The notes beneath the pieces were generated by a model. That model made no database searches, was not told the DNA's origin, and saw only the letters and a list, made by a program, of their open reading frames with translations. DNA of 64,000 nucleotides from CAVQBJ01 sp963819075 (GTDB lineage: Bacteria > Actinomycetota > Thermoleophilia > Solirubrobacterales > Solirubrobacteraceae), in contig CAWFUP010000006.1 in the NCBI GenBank assembly GCA_963819075.1, forward strand, positions 186,001-250,000, given 5' to 3'. The number at the start of each line of letters is the position of its first letter. The first letter of the stretch is position 1. Shown piece after piece: positions 7,842-15,606 of the stretch. A program made the translations under genes and the position numbers.

Positions 7842-10094
7842 ATGGGTAAAGAGTCGACGCCCGTGCGCCTCAGCCTGGATGCGGTGCAGCGCGTCCTATG
7901 CGACCAGACGCTGGCGGGGCCGCCATCAGATGCCGTGCGGGCCACACTCAAGGCCATGTCGGGCGCAGCGTTCTGCGTCTTCGATTCCGACCTGCGCTTC
8001 GTGTTCGCCGAAGGGCAGGCGCTCGCTGCCCTTGGCGGCCGGCCGCCCGGCGAGATCGAGGGAGCCCTGTTCGACGAGCTGCTCGCCTCGCCGCCTCACG
8101 GGTTGCGCGAGGCGTACGAGGCTGCGCTCGCGGGGCGAAGCACTGAGGTCGACATCGTGTGCGGCTCGAACACCTGGGAGGTTCATGCGGCGCCCGTCCA
8201 CGACGCGAACGGCGCCGTGGTCGCGGGGCTGTCGATCACCCTCGACGTCACCGAGGAGCGATATCTGCAGCTGCGCATGTTGAGACGGGCGCGCGGCCAG
8301 GCAGCGCTCACCGCACTGAGCCGCCTCGCGGCCGAGGACGTTGACGTGGTCGGGCTGTTGCACCAGGCCTGCGACGCGATCGCCCACACGCTGGACATCG
8401 ATCGCGTGGGCGTTCAGCAGATCGATGAATCGTCCGGGCATCTGCTGCTGACCGCTGGTTTCGGCTGGCCGAGCGACGTGATCGGCCGGACCCGCTTGCC
8501 GCTTACGCTCGAGCGTCGCGAATCCTTGCGCAGCCTGTCAGCTGCTCCGGAGCTGCTTCACGACGTGTCCACGAGCGCTCCCGGCGGACCGCTGCTCGCC
8601 GCGGCCGGCTCGGCAAGCATGCTCTCGGTCCTCATCGGGGGTGCGGAGCGAGCCTATGGGACGCTGCACGCCGCGAGCGTCTCGCCGCGGGAGTTCAACG
8701 ACCAGGAGGCCGGCTTCCTGCAGTCGATCGCGAACATCCTGTGGAACGCGATCGAGCGATCGGACACCGCGGCGACCTACCGCACAGCCGAGCTCTATGA
8801 CCAGACGACCGGCCTGGCCAGTCGGAGCCTCATGCTCGAGCGTTTGGAGCGCGCGATCGACCGCGCCGGCGCGCAGAGATGCGCGGCGATGGTGCTGCTG
8901 GTCGATCTCGACAACTTCAACGTCATCAACGACTCCATCGGTCGGCTGGCCGGTGACGAGCTCCTCCGGGCGCTCGCGCCTCGCCTGCAGGCCGTTGCCC
9001 GCAGCTGCGACACCGTCGCACGGCTGGGCGGGGACGAGTTCGCGATCGTGTGCGAAGGGATCGTAAGCGAGGCTCACGCTCTCAGCATCGCCGAGCGCGT
9101 CGCGGCCGCGGTGCGCGAACCGTTCGACCTCGACGGGCGCCGCCACGTGGTGCAGGCAAGCGTGGGCGTCGTCGTGGACGCCGGCGGGTCGTCGCCTGAT
9201 CTCATGGTGCGCGACGCCGACGCTGCCCTGCATGCCGCCAAGACGCTCGGCGGCGGGCGAGTCGAGCTGTTCTCGCCGGCCATCCGCCAGCGCGTAGTGG
9301 CCCGCATGAAGACCGAGTCCGAGCTGTACCGGGCGCTCGAGCGCGACGAGATGCGACTCCACTACCAGCCGTTCTTCTCGGTGCCCGACCGCAGGCTGCT
9401 CGGCATGGAAGCCCTCGTGCGTTGGCAGCATCCGGATCGCGGCCTGGTGCCACCCGACGAGTTCATCCCGCTCGCCGAGCAGACCGGCCTCATCGTCGAC
9501 CTGGGCGCCTGGGTCCTCCGGACGGCTGCGCGCACGCTCAACGAGCTGCTGTCCATGCGTCCGACGGCTGAGCCCCTGACGGTCAGCGTCAACGTGTCCG
9601 CGCTCCAGCTGCGACCCAAGGGTGGTCAGACCGGCCTCATCGAGACCGTGCAGCGAACGCTGGCCGACACCCGCCTCCCGGCCTCGGTGCTCGCATTGGA
9701 GATCACCGAGAGCACGATCATGGATGGGGACGAGCTGCCGGTGCTGCTCGAACTCAAGGAGCTCGGCGTGCAAACGATGCTCGATGACTTCGGCACCGGC
9801 CACTCGTCACTGAGCCGCCTCAGCGACGTGCCGCTCGATGTGGTCAAGATCGATCGCCGCTTCGTCAGCGGCCTCGGCAATCAGCAGAACCGTGAGCCGA
9901 TCGTGGCGGCGATCATCGCGATGGCCGACGCGCTCGGACTGCGGGCCATCGCCGAGGGCGTCGAAACCGACGGCGAATGGGATTCCCTCGTGGCCCTGGG
10001 CTGCACGGCCGCTCAGGGCTTCGGGCTGGCCCGGCCGATGCCCGCAAACGAGCTTATGTCGATGGTGGGCGACCTCAGCAGGCAGGCCGCCTGA
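7842..10094 (+). CDS. PAS-GAF-GGDEF-EAL c-di-GMP signalling protein
   Basis: 750 residues, no membrane helices. It has a PAS domain (~40-140), a GAF-like domain (~165-300), a GGDEF domain with RLGGDEF near 395, and an EAL domain beginning with MEALVRW near 523. An RxxD inhibitory site (RSCD) precedes the GGDEF motif. The EAL domain keeps the catalytic set: EALVRW, EITES, DDFGTG, VKIDR, EGVE and QGF. It could therefore both make and degrade c-di-GMP, controlled by ligand or redox input through PAS/GAF. Its 3' end overlaps the convergent GNAT gene by 20 bp. Confidence 0.9.
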   Translation: MGKESTPVRLSLDAVQRVLCDQTLAGPPSDAVRATLKAMSGAAFCVFDSDLRFVFAEGQALAALGGRPPGEIEGALFDELLASPPHGLREAYEAALAGRSTEVDIVCGSNTWEVHAAPVHDANGAVVAGLSITLDVTEERYLQLRMLRRARGQAALTALSRLAAEDVDVVGLLHQACDAIAHTLDIDRVGVQQIDESSGHLLLTAGFGWPSDVIGRTRLPLTLERRESLRSLSAAPELLHDVSTSAPGGPLLAAAGSASMLSVLIGGAERAYGTLHAASVSPREFNDQEAGFLQSIANILWNAIERSDTAATYRTAELYDQTTGLASRSLMLERLERAIDRAGAQRCAAMVLLVDLDNFNVINDSIGRLAGDELLRALAPRLQAVARSCDTVARLGGDEFAIVCEGIVSEAHALSIAERVAAAVREPFDLDGRRHVVQASVGVVVDAGGSSPDLMVRDADAALHAAKTLGGGRVELFSPAIRQRVVARMKTESELYRALERDEMRLHYQPFFSVPDRRLLGMEALVRWQHPDRGLVPPDEFIPLAEQTGLIVDLGAWVLRTAARTLNELLSMRPTAEPLTVSVNVSALQLRPKGGQTGLIETVQRTLADTRLPASVLALEITESTIMDGDELPVLLELKELGVQTMLDDFGTGHSSLSRLSDVPLDVVKIDRRFVSGLGNQQNREPIVAAIIAMADALGLRAIAEGVETDGEWDSLVALGCTAAQGFGLARPMPANELMSMVGDLSRQAA

Positions 10095-10554
10095 GGTCAA
10101 GTGCACGCCGCAGCCGGGTCGCCGGCCCGAAGCGGGTAGTGACCGGCTCACCGGGGATGAACTGCACGCTGCCGTAGAACGCGAAGTTGCGCGGATGGGC
10201 CACGACGGTCATCTCGCGACACCCCGCGGCGCACGCACGCGCCGCCGCATCCTCGACGAGCTCGCGTCCGATCCCTCTGCGTATGACGTCGGGATCGACG
10301 AACAGGTCGTCGAGCTCGCACACGCCGTCGGCCGCGTAGACCACCACCGAGAAGCCGACGAGCCGTCTGGCCTGGCCGACCGCGACGCGCACTCGTCCGT
10401 CGACGATCGCTTCGTACGCGATACCGAGCGCATCCGGATGAGCCTCGAGGTTGGCTCGGTCGTCCTCCCATACGTACGACGAGCGCCGGTGCAGCTCTCC
10501 GAGCAGCTCCTGCTCCGAGGGCTTCGCAGTCCGGATCTCAGTGAGGATGGACAC
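10075..10554 (-). CDS. GNAT family N-acetyltransferase
   Basis: 159 residues from GTG 10554 (VSILTEIRTAKPSEQELL). The acetyl-CoA-binding GNAT core is visible: VCELDDLFVDPDVIRRGIGRELVEDAA (beta4 plus the R-x-x-G-x-G/A pyrophosphate loop as RRGIGR), then MTVVAHPRNFAFYGSVQF, the usual C-terminal beta5/alpha4 Y-x-x-x-GF-like region. It would transfer an acetyl group to an unknown amine. The frame is open much further upstream, but that part is compositionally unlike a GNAT protein. It overlaps the end of the GGDEF-EAL gene tail to tail. Confidence 0.82.
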   Translation of the reverse strand: MSILTEIRTAKPSEQELLGELHRRSSYVWEDDRANLEAHPDALGIAYEAIVDGRVRVAVGQARRLVGFSVVVYAADGVCELDDLFVDPDVIRRGIGRELVEDAAARACAAGCREMTVVAHPRNFAFYGSVQFIPGEPVTTRFGPATRLRRALDLRRPAC

Positions 10555-10613
10555 GCAGCCCGCGCCGGACTCCGTCGACGGCCACGGAAACGGTGGATGT
10601 ACAGTCTGTGCGC

Positions 10614-10904
10614 ATGGCCGGCGTGCTCGCAGCGCAGGATAAGGACTTTCCGCGCTGGTATCAGGATGTGATCGCGAAGGCGCAGCTGGCGGAGAACGGC
10701 CCCGTGCGCGGGACGATGGTGATCCGCCAGTGGGGGTATGCGATCTGGGAGCGCGTACAAGCGACGAGCCCGTCACCGATCCCGACGCGGACGGCGTGCA
10801 CGCCCTCGTCGCCCGCGCGTACTAACCGACTCTCCGATCCCAGGGGGCGAGCACAAGGCCTAATTGGCACGCGGCGATTGACAGGCCCGTCCTTTTTGGA
10901 CTAG
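10614..10904 (+). pseudogene. proS: Fragment of prolyl-tRNA synthetase (proS), N-terminal end only
   Basis: Translation from ATG 10614 gives MAGVLAAQDKDFPRWYQDVI, then AELAENGPVRGTMVIR-like and YAIWERVQA segments. This is the start of the archaeal/eukaryotic-type ProRS found in many actinobacteria. After about 50 residues the similarity ends abruptly near 10760. Another frame then reads DEPVTDPDADGVHALVARAY and stops at TAA 10822-10824, as if it were the tail of an unrelated gene. A full ProRS is about 470 residues or more, so this is a remnant. It faces away from the GNAT gene and precedes a padR gene. Confidence 0.65.
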
Positions 10905-10916
10905 TTTACTTAGGAC

Positions 10917-11480
10917 GTGTCCGTGAAGCTTCCGGCGACTGCCTATGTGGTACTCGGTCTGGTGTCGGTACGGCCGACGACCGGACACGATCTCGCCGCG
11001 TTCGCGGAGCGCTCGATCGGGCAGTTCTTCTCTCTGACTCGCAGCCACGTGTATTCCGAGCTGGATCGGCTGTGCGGGCGGGGGCTGCTCGACGTGACCG
11101 AGGTCGACCAGGAGCGCTTTCCGACCAAGCGCGTGTACGAGATCACCGACGCCGGCGCCGACGTGCTGGCCGCCTGGCTGGAGGACGCCGTGCTGGCGCC
11201 CGAGCGCCAGCGCAACCTGTTCTTGGTGCGGGTGTTCTTCGGGGATCGGATGTCGGGGGAGCGGCTGGAGGAGCTGCTCGATGGCTACGAGCGGGCCTCG
11301 CGCGAGCGGCGCGATCGCTTCGCGGACGTGGTCGAGCGGCTCGCGGACCGTCCGCAGTCGGCGTTTCGCCGCGCGACGGCGATGTTCGGCCTCGCACAGG
11401 CGCAGGCCAGGCTCGATTGGGTCGAGCAGGTTCGCCCGCTGTTGCTCGCGCCCCACTGCGCCGATCCTGAGCCGTGTTGA
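10917..11480 (+). CDS. PadR family transcriptional regulator
   Basis: 187 residues. The N-terminal winged helix shows the PadR pattern: AYVVLGLVSVRPTTGHDLAAF, QFFSLTRSHVYSELDRLCGRGLL (recognition helix) and the wing KRVYEITDAG. It is followed by a helical C-terminal dimerisation domain. Such repressors often control an adjacent efflux pump. Here the stop codon overlaps the start of an MMPL transporter by 7 bp, so the two are co-translated and the pump is the likely target. An AT-rich stretch with imperfect dyad symmetry (CTAGTTTACTTAG) lies just upstream and may hold promoter and operator. The start is GTG 10917. Confidence 0.87.
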   Translation: MSVKLPATAYVVLGLVSVRPTTGHDLAAFAERSIGQFFSLTRSHVYSELDRLCGRGLLDVTEVDQERFPTKRVYEITDAGADVLAAWLEDAVLAPERQRNLFLVRVFFGDRMSGERLEELLDGYERASRERRDRFADVVERLADRPQSAFRRATAMFGLAQAQARLDWVEQVRPLLLAPHCADPEPC

Positions 11481-13543
11481 GCTCGCTCGCCGATCTCGCG
11501 TGCCGCCATCCGCGTCGGCTGGCCGTCGGAGCGCTGGTCGTGTTCGTCGTGGCCGGAGTGTTCGGCGGGCCCGCGGCGGGGTTGTTCAAGGCACAGAACG
11601 CGTTCCAGGACCCGCACTCCTCCAGTGCGCGCGCCGAGGCGCTCCTGAAGCGGCTGACCGGCCGAGAGATCGCTCCGGGAGTGCTCGTTCTTGTCGCCGC
11701 GCCGCCGGGGAGCGCTGCGGTCGTCTCGGTCGCGAGCGCGGTCGCGCGTCAGCCCGATGTGGCAAGCGTCGCCGTGCCCACTGCCGACGGCCGCTCGCCG
11801 CTCGTTTCCTCCGACGGCCGCGCATCGGTCGTGGCGGCGACGCTGCGCAGCGGCAGCAGCACCGATGTGGGCGTGGCGCAGATCGAGACCGCGCTGCACG
11901 GGCGACACGACGTGGCGCTCGGCGGCGCTGATGTCGCCGGCAAGCAGGTCGGCCAGCAGGCCCTGAGCGACCTCGGCTTCGCCGAGGCGCTGGCGTTTCC
12001 GCTGCTGGCGATCCTCGCGTTCCTGATCTTCCGGGGGTCTGCGGCACTGTTGCCGCTGGCCGCCGGTGGGATGAGCGTGCTGAGCACGTTCGCGGTGCTA
12101 CGTGTGATCAACACGTTCGTGTCGCTGTCGGTGTTCGCGCTGAATCTCGTGATCGCCATCGGGCTCGGATTAGCGGTCGACTACAGCCTGTTTCTCGTGT
12201 GGCGCTTTCGTGAGGAGCTCGGTCGCGGAGCGGACGTGTCCGAGGCGCTGCACACGGTGCTGCGCTTCACCGGCCGGACCGTGATCTTCAGTGCGCTAAC
12301 GGTCGCCGCCGCGATGGCCAGCTTGACCGTCTTCCCGCAGCGGTTCCTGGTCTCCATGGGCCTCGGTGGCGCGGTCGTCGCGCTGGTCTCCGCGGCCTGC
12401 GCGCTGCTGATGACCCCCGCGCTGCTCGTGCTGTTCGGTCCGCGACTGAGCAGGCCCGCGGCGGCCGCGGACCGGGAGGGCCCCTGGTACCGGCTCGCCA
12501 GCCTCGTGATGCGCCGGCCGTGGCTCGTCGCGATCGCGACCGGGGCGCTGCTCCTGCTCGTTGCCTCGCCGACCCCCGGGGTGCGCTGGAGCGGGATCGA
12601 TGCCACCGTGCTTCCGACCAGCAAGAGTGCCCGCGTTGTGCAGGACACCCTCGCCCGCGAGTTCCCCGGACTGCACGGCGGCCAGACGATCGCCGTGGTC
12701 GCGACCGCTCCGCCGAGCGCGCGCACCGCGCTCGAGCACTACACGGTGGCGCTGCGCTCGCTTCCGGGGATCGCGGCCGCCTCCGCGCCCGCCCTGGTCG
12801 GATCCGACACGTGGTACATCAAGCTCGCCAGCCCAAGCGACGCGATTTCCCCAGCCGGGCAGCGAGCCGTCACGGCGGTCCGCGACGCGCCGACACCGGC
12901 TCCGGTGCTCGTCGGCGGCGCCGCGGCGGACTTCACAGACCTGCAGAGCTCGATCGCGGACACCGTCCCGCTGGCGCTCGCGATCCTCGTCCTGGTCACG
13001 CTGCTCGTCCTGTGGCTGATGACAGGCGCGCTGATCCTGCCCTTCAAGACGCTCCTGATGAACCTGCTGACTGCAGCCGCCGCGACCGGCATCCTCGTCT
13101 TCATCTTCCAGGACGCCCGCCTCACCGGTCCGCTCGCCTACACCAGCCAAGGCGGGATCGAGGAGACCGACTTCCTCGTCCTCGTCGCGGTCGTGTTCGC
13201 GCTCTCCACCGACTACGGTGTGTTCCTGCTCTCCCGGATCAAGGAGGCACGCGACGCGGGCGCCAGCGACCGCGACGCAGTCGCGATCGGACTGGAACGG
13301 ACCGGCAGGCTGGTCACGGCCGCGTCGCTGATGCTCGCCGTCGCGATCGGCGCGTTCGCCACCTCGAAGGTCATCTTCCTCAAGGAGGTCGGCGTCGGCA
13401 CCGCCTGCGCCGTGCTGATCGACGCGTTCATCATCCGCGCGCTACTCGTTCCTGCGCTGATGGCGCTCCTTGGACGATGGAACTGGTGGTCGCCCCCGCC
13501 ACTCGCGCGCCTCCACTCACGCCTACACGTCGAGCACCGATAA
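11474..13543 (+). CDS. MMPL family RND transporter
   Basis: 689 residues with two repeated membrane halves of about six helices each. A helix near residues 15-35 is followed by an extracytoplasmic loop. The helical bundle around residues 170-330 contains GLGLAVDYSLFLVWRFREE, and the second half contains VFALSTDYGVFLLSRIKEARD. These D-Y pairs (VDYS, TDYG) are the proton-relay positions of MmpL/HAE transporters. It probably exports lipids or hydrophobic compounds using proton motive force. The start GTG 11474 overlaps the padR stop. The length is near the short end of the family. Confidence 0.9.
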   Translation: MLSSLADLACRHPRRLAVGALVVFVVAGVFGGPAAGLFKAQNAFQDPHSSSARAEALLKRLTGREIAPGVLVLVAAPPGSAAVVSVASAVARQPDVASVAVPTADGRSPLVSSDGRASVVAATLRSGSSTDVGVAQIETALHGRHDVALGGADVAGKQVGQQALSDLGFAEALAFPLLAILAFLIFRGSAALLPLAAGGMSVLSTFAVLRVINTFVSLSVFALNLVIAIGLGLAVDYSLFLVWRFREELGRGADVSEALHTVLRFTGRTVIFSALTVAAAMASLTVFPQRFLVSMGLGGAVVALVSAACALLMTPALLVLFGPRLSRPAAAADREGPWYRLASLVMRRPWLVAIATGALLLLVASPTPGVRWSGIDATVLPTSKSARVVQDTLAREFPGLHGGQTIAVVATAPPSARTALEHYTVALRSLPGIAAASAPALVGSDTWYIKLASPSDAISPAGQRAVTAVRDAPTPAPVLVGGAAADFTDLQSSIADTVPLALAILVLVTLLVLWLMTGALILPFKTLLMNLLTAAAATGILVFIFQDARLTGPLAYTSQGGIEETDFLVLVAVVFALSTDYGVFLLSRIKEARDAGASDRDAVAIGLERTGRLVTAASLMLAVAIGAFATSKVIFLKEVGVGTACAVLIDAFIIRALLVPALMALLGRWNWWSPPPLARLHSRLHVEHR

Positions 13544-13559
13544 CCCGCGCCACGAGGCG

Positions 13560-14105
13560 TTACGGCACCGTCGGAGTGGGAGGGCGCTGGTGGGAAGTGT
13601 CGGTCGATAGCGTCGGTCGCACGAGTCGGGCGCCGATTCCGTCGCCGGCGCGGGTCATGACCCCGAGTGGGCGAGCGAGTGTGGACACGACCGCGGCTCT
13701 GAGCGGGCTCTTACGCCGGCCGAGCCCAGCGCCAATGAGCCGAAGGGCGGTCGCCGTCGCTGGCAGTGGACGGAAGAAGACCGTCATTTCGGTGATCGAT
13801 CCGTCGGAACCGAGACGCAGGTGGTCGACGATCTGGATCGAGTGGCCGTCGATCCTGGCGCGGGCGACGAGGAAGGCGCTGTCCTCGCCTCTGATCTCGT
13901 CTGTGTACTGCAGGTCCTCGAAGACGTCGAGGATCACCCCGAGGATCGCGGCGATCTGCTCGTGGCCGTTGAACGTGAGCCGGTCGGTGATGGGGGAGCG
14001 CAGCACGGCGTCCGGCGCGAAGGCGGCAACCACCCCGGCCAGGTCTCGCGCCTCCATCGCGGCTTGCAACGGCAGCTTGGCGGGGCCTTGCTCGAGCGTG
14101 GACAC
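13560..14105 (-). CDS. NTF2/SnoaL-like protein
   Basis: 181 residues with an NTF2-like cone fold pattern: LQAAMEARDLAGVVAAFAPDAVLRSPITDRLTFNGHEQIAAIL, then VDHLRLGSDGSITEMTVFFRPL. Members act as small enzymes (isomerases, cyclases, hydrolases) or binding proteins, and no catalytic residues can be assigned here. The C-terminal ~50 residues are basic and variable. It is transcribed divergently from the second padR gene, and the 51-bp intergenic region holds a PadR-type palindrome, so it is a likely target of that regulator. Confidence 0.75.
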   Translation of the reverse strand: MSTLEQGPAKLPLQAAMEARDLAGVVAAFAPDAVLRSPITDRLTFNGHEQIAAILGVILDVFEDLQYTDEIRGEDSAFLVARARIDGHSIQIVDHLRLGSDGSITEMTVFFRPLPATATALRLIGAGLGRRKSPLRAAVVSTLARPLGVMTRAGDGIGARLVRPTLSTDTSHQRPPTPTVP

Positions 14106-14125
14106 GTGCGCCTCCTCGATCGTAG

Positions 14126-14142
14126 ATGTGTCAGACCGACAT
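14126..14142. promoter_or_regulatory. PadR-type operator, ATGT-N9-ACAT
   Basis: A 17-bp dyad with perfect ATGT/ACAT arms lies between the divergent NTF2-like and padR genes, 14 bp ahead of the padR ATG. ATGT-N8-10-ACAT is the known PadR operator form, so autoregulation and control of the NTF2-like gene are likely. Confidence 0.65.
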
Positions 14143-14156
14143 GTTACCGTAACCTA

Positions 14157-14738
14157 ATGCCTCGCGCAGTCAGCACTCGTAGGCCGCCGCCCGAGCTGCG
14201 ACTCGACGCGCCCGACTATGTGGTGCTCGGCATGATCCGTCTGGGGGCGAAGTCGGGCTACGAGATCAAGCGGACGGTCGAGTTGTCGATTCGTTTCTTC
14301 TGGACGATCTCTCAGGCGCAGATCTATCCGAGTCTGGGCCGGCTGGAGCGAGCCGGCCTCGTGCTGGGACGCTCGGAGCCACAGGGGAAGCGTCCGCGTC
14401 GAGTGTTCGACATCACCGAGGCAGGAGAGGCCGTGTTGCGGGACTGGTTGACCCGCGAGGAGCCGATGCCATTTGAGCTGCGCGACGTCGGGATGCTCAA
14501 GCTGTTCTTTGCCGACGCGCAGGACCCCGACGACGCGCTCGCGCTCCTCGCTGCGGTGATGCGCCGAAGCGAGGAGCGCGTGGCGATCCTTCGCGCGATC
14601 GCGCCCGCTGCTCAACTCGCCGAGCAGGAGCACAACGCTTTCCCGCTCCTCACGCTGCAGATGGGGATCGCGTTCCACCAGGCGTTGATCGACACGTGCG
14701 CAGCGTTCCAGGGCAAGCTCAGCGCACCGGAAGCGTGA
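14157..14738 (+). CDS. PadR family transcriptional regulator
   Basis: 193 residues. The winged helix reads DYVVLGMIRLGAKSGYEIKR, then FFWTISQAQIYPSLGRLERAGLV and RRVFDITEAGEAVL. The helical C-terminal domain ends near EHNAFPLLTLQMG. The start is ATG 14157, immediately after the ATGT-N9-ACAT palindrome. An upstream extension of the frame crosses the divergent gene and is not real. It is the second PadR protein within 3.3 kb and is clearly divergent from the one at 10917. Inducer unknown. Confidence 0.88.
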   Translation: MPRAVSTRRPPPELRLDAPDYVVLGMIRLGAKSGYEIKRTVELSIRFFWTISQAQIYPSLGRLERAGLVLGRSEPQGKRPRRVFDITEAGEAVLRDWLTREEPMPFELRDVGMLKLFFADAQDPDDALALLAAVMRRSEERVAILRAIAPAAQLAEQEHNAFPLLTLQMGIAFHQALIDTCAAFQGKLSAPEA

Positions 14739-14758
14739 ACTGCGCCGCTACCGCGCTG

Positions 14759-15430
14759 CTAGCCGACAACCAGCTTGAACCCGTGGTCCCACGCCCCGCG
14801 CATGCCGCCGATCTTCACCCACGCGATGCACATCGCCTCCAGCTCGCGCGAGCCCTCGATGCCTCCGATGTCGACCGGATCGGGCCACCCGAAGTCGACG
14901 AGCACATCGCCGACGGTGCGCTTGGCGTCCTCGTCGTCCCCGGCGATCAGCATCGTCGGGCGGCCCTCGCTGAAGCTCGGATCGACAAAGGATGGGCTGC
15001 CGATTGTGTTGAACGCCTTGACCACCTTGGCGTCGGGCAGCGCGCGCTGCACGCGCTCGCCGAGCGAGTCCTCACCCGAGATCGACAGCTTCGGCGGGAA
15101 ACCGCCGGAGAAGTCCAGCGGGTTCATCGCGTCGATGACGACCTTGCCGGCGAAGTTGTTTGGGCCAGCGTCGGCGATCGCCTCCTCTGCGGCATCGCCC
15201 AGCACCGCCAGCACCAGTAGCTCGCCGTGTGCAGCGACTTCCGCGAACGTACCGGCGCTGATGCCCGCTCCGTCGTTTGCCAGCCATTCGCGCAGCTCGG
15301 GCTTGCCCGGGTCGCGCGACCCAATCATCACGTTGTGACCGCGACCGGCGAAGCCGCCCGCCAACGTCTGCCCGACCTGACCGCTTCCCAGCACCCCTAC
15401 CCGGCACGTTGCCAACCGGCCATTCGTCAT
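14759..15430 (-). CDS. NADPH-dependent F420 reductase-like dinucleotide-binding protein
   Basis: 223 residues with an N-terminal Rossmann fold: CRVGVLGSGQVGQTLAGGF is the GxGxxG nucleotide loop, and VMIGSRDP follows beta2 with the Ser-Arg that favours NADPH. Later blocks GKVVIDAMNPLDF and VKAFNTIGSPSF match the Npd/F420-oxidoreductase family. These enzymes move hydride between NADPH and F420, though some homologues reduce other substrates. It converges on the padR gene with a 20-bp gap. Together with the Ddn-like gene it points to F420 use in this organism. Confidence 0.8.
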   Translation of the reverse strand: MTNGRLATCRVGVLGSGQVGQTLAGGFAGRGHNVMIGSRDPGKPELREWLANDGAGISAGTFAEVAAHGELLVLAVLGDAAEEAIADAGPNNFAGKVVIDAMNPLDFSGGFPPKLSISGEDSLGERVQRALPDAKVVKAFNTIGSPSFVDPSFSEGRPTMLIAGDDEDAKRTVGDVLVDFGWPDPVDIGGIEGSRELEAMCIAWVKIGGMRGAWDHGFKLVVG

Positions 15431-15606
15431 ATCTCGTCCTCTCGCCGCCGACTTGGCCAGAACTTAGCGCAGCCCGCGAGCAGACCAGGACGGTGGAGAT
15501 CCTGAGCGACGTGATCGGGCGTTGCGCCCGGCGATCGCGCGTGCGTCCGTCCGTTACGGTGGCGGGGGCTCGGACGGTGCTAGGGTGTGATAGACGAAAG
15601 TGGTAG

